Below, one piece after another: positions 58,930 to 64,000 of a stretch of 64,000 nt of DNA. The stretch lies in contig CM053327.1 of the NCBI GenBank assembly GCA_028583605.1, positions 19,393,629 through 19,457,628 of the forward strand. The letters run 5' to 3'. The DNA is from Dastarcus helophoroides. Its lineage: Eukaryota > Arthropoda > Insecta > Coleoptera > Bothrideridae. Each line of letters starts with the position of its first letter. Within the stretch, counting starts at the first letter, position 1. A program made the translations under genes and the position numbers. The notes beneath the pieces are model-generated. The model was not told where the DNA came from. It saw only the letters and a list, made by a program, of their open reading frames with translations, and made no database searches.

Positions 58930-61180
58930 AGTTTGAAGTCGGCTGGAGAAAAAATTTTTTTTTTTTAATTTTTTCAAATTTTGATTAAATTCATAATTTT
59001 AACTTTTATCTCAAATTTAAAGTTTGCACCCGAACATTTAGAATTTGGATATTGTTTTTAAATTCTGGAAGATTAGATGTTTTTTTTAAGTTCAAGTTTC
59101 CTCTTAGTGTCCAACTCTTTTTCTAACTGACAACAATGCCAATTCCTACGTTTTTCATTTTGGGCAATTTTGGGAAATTATGTTGCTATCTGAATATGCA
59201 ATGTCGAAATGCATTTGATTCTTCCGAATTTCGAAAAAAATTTTTTTTGCTGTAGTTATTTATCGTTTTTTGAGTGTTTTATCTTTATTCTCAAAATTTC
59301 GAGCTTTTTTGGAAATTTTCAATTTGAATTAGATTTTTTGTTAAATGCGAAGTATGTTAATACTTTTACTTTTTTTTTTCTCAAAATTGAAAGTTTAAAA
59401 TCTTGGTATTTACTTCAAACCCACAAATATTTTTTTAAACTTCTATTCTTTCTAGAAACTTAAACATTTCGGCAACATTTTTGTGAAAGATGTCAGATAT
59501 TGAAATTTTGAATTTAATCCTGAGTTTTTTGATTTTGGAATTGTAATTCGAAATGTCTAGAAAAGTCTACAGAGTGGACAAACTCGTTCTAGAAAAAGTT
59601 TAATTACGATCGTGTTTATACTTAAAAATAACCAAAATTCATTATTAAACATTTCTGAAAATATTAACTTTTTTTAAAATTTTGAATTTCTGAACAAAAT
59701 TAGGAATTGTTAATTCTTAATGTTCGAACTCAAAATTTTTAGTTTTTTAAATTGGAAATTTTAAAAATAAGTTGTGATTTAAAATTACTCTCTAAATCCG
59801 AAGTAAAAAGAAGCCATAATTTTGGAAAAAAAAAGGTTTGAAGTCAAAATTTTTCAAAAAAATCTCTCTCATTTCCAAAAGATAAAATCTATTAACAAAA
59901 ACTAATAACACTCAACATTTTGTCTTGAAACAAAATTGAAAAAATAACTTTGATATTTCCTGAACCTTTTAGTGTTTTCTCAAAATGGCCAGGATATTTT
60001 TTATAAATTAAATGTCTAGAAAGAAAGCCAAAATATTTTGAAGAAGTCTGAATTTTGAACCAGTGCTAATGTAAAAATTTTGAAAAATAAACTGAAGTCA
60101 TCAAGCTCATTTATTTCGACTTAAATCTTGACATTTTTAAACTCGTCGTAAAAAGTTGTAAAAATTTCATAAATTAAGTTTTTCTAAAAATATGAATTTA
60201 AAGTTAAAATGTCGTGATTAAAAGTACAATAAATTCTTAACTAAAGTTGAAATTTGATAATTAAGATAGAAATTTCAATAGTTTTTTAGAAGTTTTCACT
60301 TGGAATTCGAATTTTGGAGAAAAAAGTCGAATTTTCCAAATCGTAACCGAAATATAAACAAATCAACTTCATAACAAAAAATTTCGAAATTTTTTATTAT
60401 GAAGTGAAAACTTTTTGAAAAAATTAAAAATTTCGCATTAAGCTAATGGGTTAAAGCTATTAAAAGAATCCTGAATATTTCAACTTAAAAATGCTTAAGT
60501 TTAGTGTAAAACTCGAAATTTATAAAAGAATCGATATTTTAGACATTTTTTTTTAAAGTTCAATCGCCATGTCAGAAAAATTATGGAAGAAATTCATAAA
60601 AATAACTTATTAAAAAATGTCTTCTCAAAATAATGGCTTATAAGATATTTTGATTTCTTAGTAAAGGGCCTAACATTCAAAATTTTATTCAAAAACCGAA
60701 TTAAAAATTTAAATTTTTAGATTCCAAAACTGTAAAACTATTATTACAAAATTCAAGTATATCTCAAAATTTGGTGTTAAATCTCGAAAAATCGCTTGAA
60801 TGAATTTCTAGTTCTTCTCAAAATTTGAATTTTTTTTCAAAATAGGGAGTTAAAGCTTGAAAAACTTGCAAATTCAACATTATTTTAATAAAATTCAAAG
60901 CGTAAAATTAAAATATTTCAAATAAAAAAAAAAAGAAATTTCAAGAAAAGATTAAATTTTTCTAGAAACGAAATCTCAGCTTTAAATGTCAAAATTTTGG
61001 AAAAAAATTTGAATGAGTTTAAGGTAAAAATTTTAAGATTTAGGCCGAAAATTCGAGAATGAACTCGAAATTTTAAGAACTTCTTCATTTGAATATGTTA
61101 TACTCCTTCTAAATATCCTGAGTATAACCTAAAATCTATTATTTTTTTTTAAATTTCGACTGAGATATTAAAATGTTTTT
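58930..61180. repeat. Degenerate AT array with a strand-composition switch
   Basis: About 2.25 kb of AAATTT/CGAAATTTT-like words. Up to roughly 59,760 the plus strand is T-rich (TTTTTT runs, TCAAATTT). After that it becomes A-rich (AAAAAA runs, AAATTTGAA). It is similar in vocabulary to 25,950-27,330. No fixed unit length is visible. Confidence 0.55.
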
Positions 61181-61469
61181 TTTGTTAATTGTGAGTTCTG
61201 GTCTGTTAATGCCTTTTTTTAAAGAATATTTTACCTTTTTGGTGCCTTCTTTAGCATTTCGTTTTTGCCGAATTTAACATTTTGCTGACCTTTTTACCTT
61301 ACGTGATTGTGCTTAAAATCCGGTCTCTAATAAAAGGAAATGGCGCCAAATTTGAAAAAAAAACTTGCATTTCAGTACGAAAACAAAATGATCAATTAAA
61401 AATGGTTTTTGAAAAAGGTCGCACATCTGTAAAATTCAGTTCTATCTAGTGTGAAGCCAAAAAATTTCG

Positions 61470-61496
61470 GGGGGGGGGGGGAGTGGGCTGCAGCCC
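61470..61496. repeat. G12 homopolymer beside a 12-bp palindrome
   Basis: A run of 12 G (61,470-61,481) is followed by the perfect palindrome GGGCTGCAGCCC (61,485-61,496) and a C-rich segment. The G-run followed by C-runs resembles the GC-rich end of some DNA transposons; no partner end was found. Confidence 0.6.
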
Positions 61497-61499
61497 CCT

Positions 61500-64000
61500 A
61501 GCCCTCTCCCCTGACATAATTAATGCTAAGGTAAGGTGGCTACAAATGGTGCTTTTACATTAGTATAGATGTCGATAGTACTGTAGATAACCCTGTACAT
61601 ATGATTTCGATCGGATGTTAATAAATTGAGTGAAATGTGTTTTTACTAGATACAGCATATTAGCGTAAACTTTAATAGTATTAAATAAAATAATTAACCT
61701 GATATTAATTAATGGTTAAATGAGTGAATTTACGATTTGAGTTGTTGTGAATAATGTATCACAGAATTTCGGTATCAGTTTTATCACATATTAAATGTAC
61801 TGAATCTTCCTAAATTTAACTATTGAAAAATGGTTACCGAGAAGTTTCAGCACTACGATCCATTTTTATGTATTTATCAAGCAATTTACTAGTCATCCCC
61901 TAAAATTTAACGAAATTTGACCTGAAAGAAGAGCATCTTCGGATTTTAGTAGCACAACTGATGAGAAAAATTTCAAACTGTTCAATTTTAGAAATAAGTG
62001 GTTTTAATTCCGGATTTGACTTATCGGCTAGTGTAAAATAAAAATTAAGTGTTCCGCATCTGCAATACAGCCCTCGAAAACCCCTTTTCGCGGCCGTTAG
62101 TCTTAGTAATGGTTATTAAATCAAAGGTTACTTTTGTATATAATTGATAATTTTCAAATTGGCATTTCAAAAATCCAGAGAAGGGTTGTTGCATCAACGT
62201 CACCGTAAATATAATAGAAATGGTGGCCCCATTTTATTTTACTTTATTTAACCATGTCTGTAAGTGTTGTTTTCTAAAAATACCACTTAAAGAATGGCAT
62301 AAAGAAAAATACCTTTCTGTAGCTGTGTAAATTGCATAAGTACAATGAATTTGAATATAATAAGTATGACAAAGGCATAAATAACTTTTTGTTGGTAAAA
62401 TGGAAATTGAAATGACAACTGTCGAACTTCCCCCTTATCAGTCAAATAGAATTAAACCGTTTGAGCACCTTAAAGCCCTTGGCACAAATTATTTCGCGTT
62501 TCAAATTCCTTATCTTAAATGCGAATTCAGTTGTAATAGCATCTTCTACTGCCTTTGTACTATCAGGTGGACAGGAGAATAACCCAAAACCTGTGTTTTG
62601 TCCTATCCTAAATAACTTCAGTAAACGAAGTTTATTTTGAAGACCCTTTTCAATGCTTGTTTCCAAATAAGAAGTTATCGTGAACTAGTTTGCTTGAATG
62701 TAGACAGCTAACAGTAGTAAATAGTAAACTTTCAGTCGGGCATACAGAAGGTCTATACCATTACACGAGTGGCTGCCTACGGAACGTCGAGATCGAGAAG
62801 ACTGGGGAGAGATGAGATTCTCTGCTGAATTACAACGAGACTTCACAAGACGTACGACTGTGGTATACCGTTGAAGAAGCGTGTGCAATGGCCTTGTAAA
62901 AATATAGTCTGTTTGGATTAAGGGCGAGGGGGAGACTTAATGGGCGAATACTTTGCAGTTTTTATGGTTGAACAAGTGGTAAATGTATGGGATGTGTGTT
63001 TAAATCCGCCATAAAACTACATCGCTTGAAAATATATTATTGTGTTTTGTGGGAGCAAACAAATGATATTTTTTCAAATAGCATCAGATAACCATTCTGT
63101 ATACAAAATTCCATGCTAAATCAAGAAAATTGTTGTCGCATTTCCATAATATTGTTAAAGCAAAGAATATAAAATGAAAACCCAATTTAATCAAACTCTG
63201 AGTTGTGGATTTATCAAAACAATCAAAATTCGAATTTTTATCTTTTTGAAACAAGTGTGTGATTGTATGAACATTATTTTTATAAGATCTGCGATATAAA
63301 TATAGGTAAATTTTTTGTAACGTGAGCAAAAATGACTTTCTCAGGATCTACATATCATAGGTATAACTCACCGGATCAACTGTCAACTTCTTATCATTTC
63401 ATCTTCATACTAACAATAATGATTTTTCTGTTTGACCATAGGCCTTGTTTGCATACAGGGAAACAATGATTGGTAACTTATCTATCTCTCTTTTTCAGGT
63501 ATTTTTGTCTCAGGTAGATACTGGCTCTGATTTCTCCAGGACCAAATTTCACAAGAGATATAAAACAATCACCTGCCAACTTTTGTGAACCCTATTGTGT
63601 TTGAACGTCTTTTTATCTATGGAAAATCATTTTTGTTAGTTTCTAAACTTTAGAATTGTTTTCTGAGTGAGTTTTTGTTTGAACTATACCAGTTAACGCG
63701 TGTTTGAAGTTCATCATTTTTTCCGCCTTTAGAGTCAAGATTATCTTTTGTAAGCATATTTGCTTATAATTATCATTCTCAAATACCTATCAACATTTAT
63801 TCTCGATATGTATTATAACGAAGTAAAATACAATAATTATCGATTAACACACACCTTTTTTGATGCATAACTGACAAAAAGGTTTTTTTCAATCTTACTA
63901 TAAATAAGAAGTCACAGCAGTTATACAAAATAACATTTTTGGCTTTTTTTAAAATAAAACTAGTCGGTATTTAATTTTTTTCTCAATGACATATTAATGA
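61500..64000. other. Intron-like sequence to the window end
   Basis: AT-rich. A block at 62,740-62,890 is GC-richer, with a 67-codon frame open on the minus strand but no recognisable protein. Nothing else is supported. Confidence 0.4.

Noticed and set aside
62685..62888. 67-codon minus-strand frame in a GC-richer block
   Set aside because: It has no recognisable domain, no splice sites worth trusting, and is short.
1..64000. CRISPR arrays, operons, bacterial or phage systems
   Set aside because: The window is eukaryotic nuclear DNA; no regularly spaced repeat array or prokaryotic gene cluster was seen.

Overview
This is a nuclear genome window from an animal, almost certainly an insect. 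It is AT-rich, has no bacterial-type gene layout, and is full of eukaryotic transposable elements: Tigger/pogo, mariner, Tc1, hAT, Penelope-like, LINE and LTR. The only host coding sequence I can support is one short exon on the minus strand at 14,625-14,832. It carries the second half of an immunoglobulin domain of the DIP (Dpr-interacting protein) family of neuronal cell-surface receptors, and has a good acceptor and donor. DIP genes are known for very large introns, so I read the rest of the window as intron of this gene (minus strand) packed with mobile elements. No second DIP exon was found by eye. The insect order cannot be fixed from what I see.

Layout. 0.2-2.7 kb: a nearly intact Tigger-like element with perfect terminal repeats and a transposase frame broken by two nonsense codons. 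4.4-5.0 kb: a head-to-head inverted duplication of a Penelope-like element (PLE) tail. 5.1-7.6 kb: repeat remnants, PLE scraps and a decayed TE-type protein. 7.8-8.1 kb: a solo LTR with target duplication and TATA box. 10.2-11.5 and 12.2-13.5 kb: two dead mariners. 14.6-14.8 kb: the DIP exon. 16.4-18.4 kb: two long palindromic elements back to back. 18.8-22.2 kb: two LINE fragments and a small MITE.

22.6-29.3 kb: a hAT element of the GTF2IRD2/Charlie8 type with an 8-bp target duplication. Its transposase is split by a 4.6-kb insertion, which itself contains a 718-bp long-TIR MITE and a T-rich degenerate array. 34.7-37.4 kb: PLE terminal remnants, one joined directly to a 240-bp piece of 18S rDNA. 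39.7-42.2 kb: a Tc1 element interrupted by a 932-bp non-autonomous hAT with a perfect 8-bp duplication. 45.1-47.9 kb: a nearly full-length PLE (reverse transcriptase plus GIY-YIG endonuclease, minus strand) flanked by direct repeats. The upstream repeat carries a recognisable hammerhead-ribozyme motif. 49-54 kb: small pogo-like and other MITEs. 58.9-61.2 kb: a long degenerate AT array that switches from T-rich to A-rich part-way along.

How it works together: nothing here forms an operon or pathway. The transposon genes are all damaged and probably immobile now. Elements with features that could still matter at the RNA level are the long palindromes (potential double-stranded RNA if the intron is transcribed) and the hammerhead motif, which lies on the same strand as the DIP gene. 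Identifications of protein families are from memory of the families; no database search was run.
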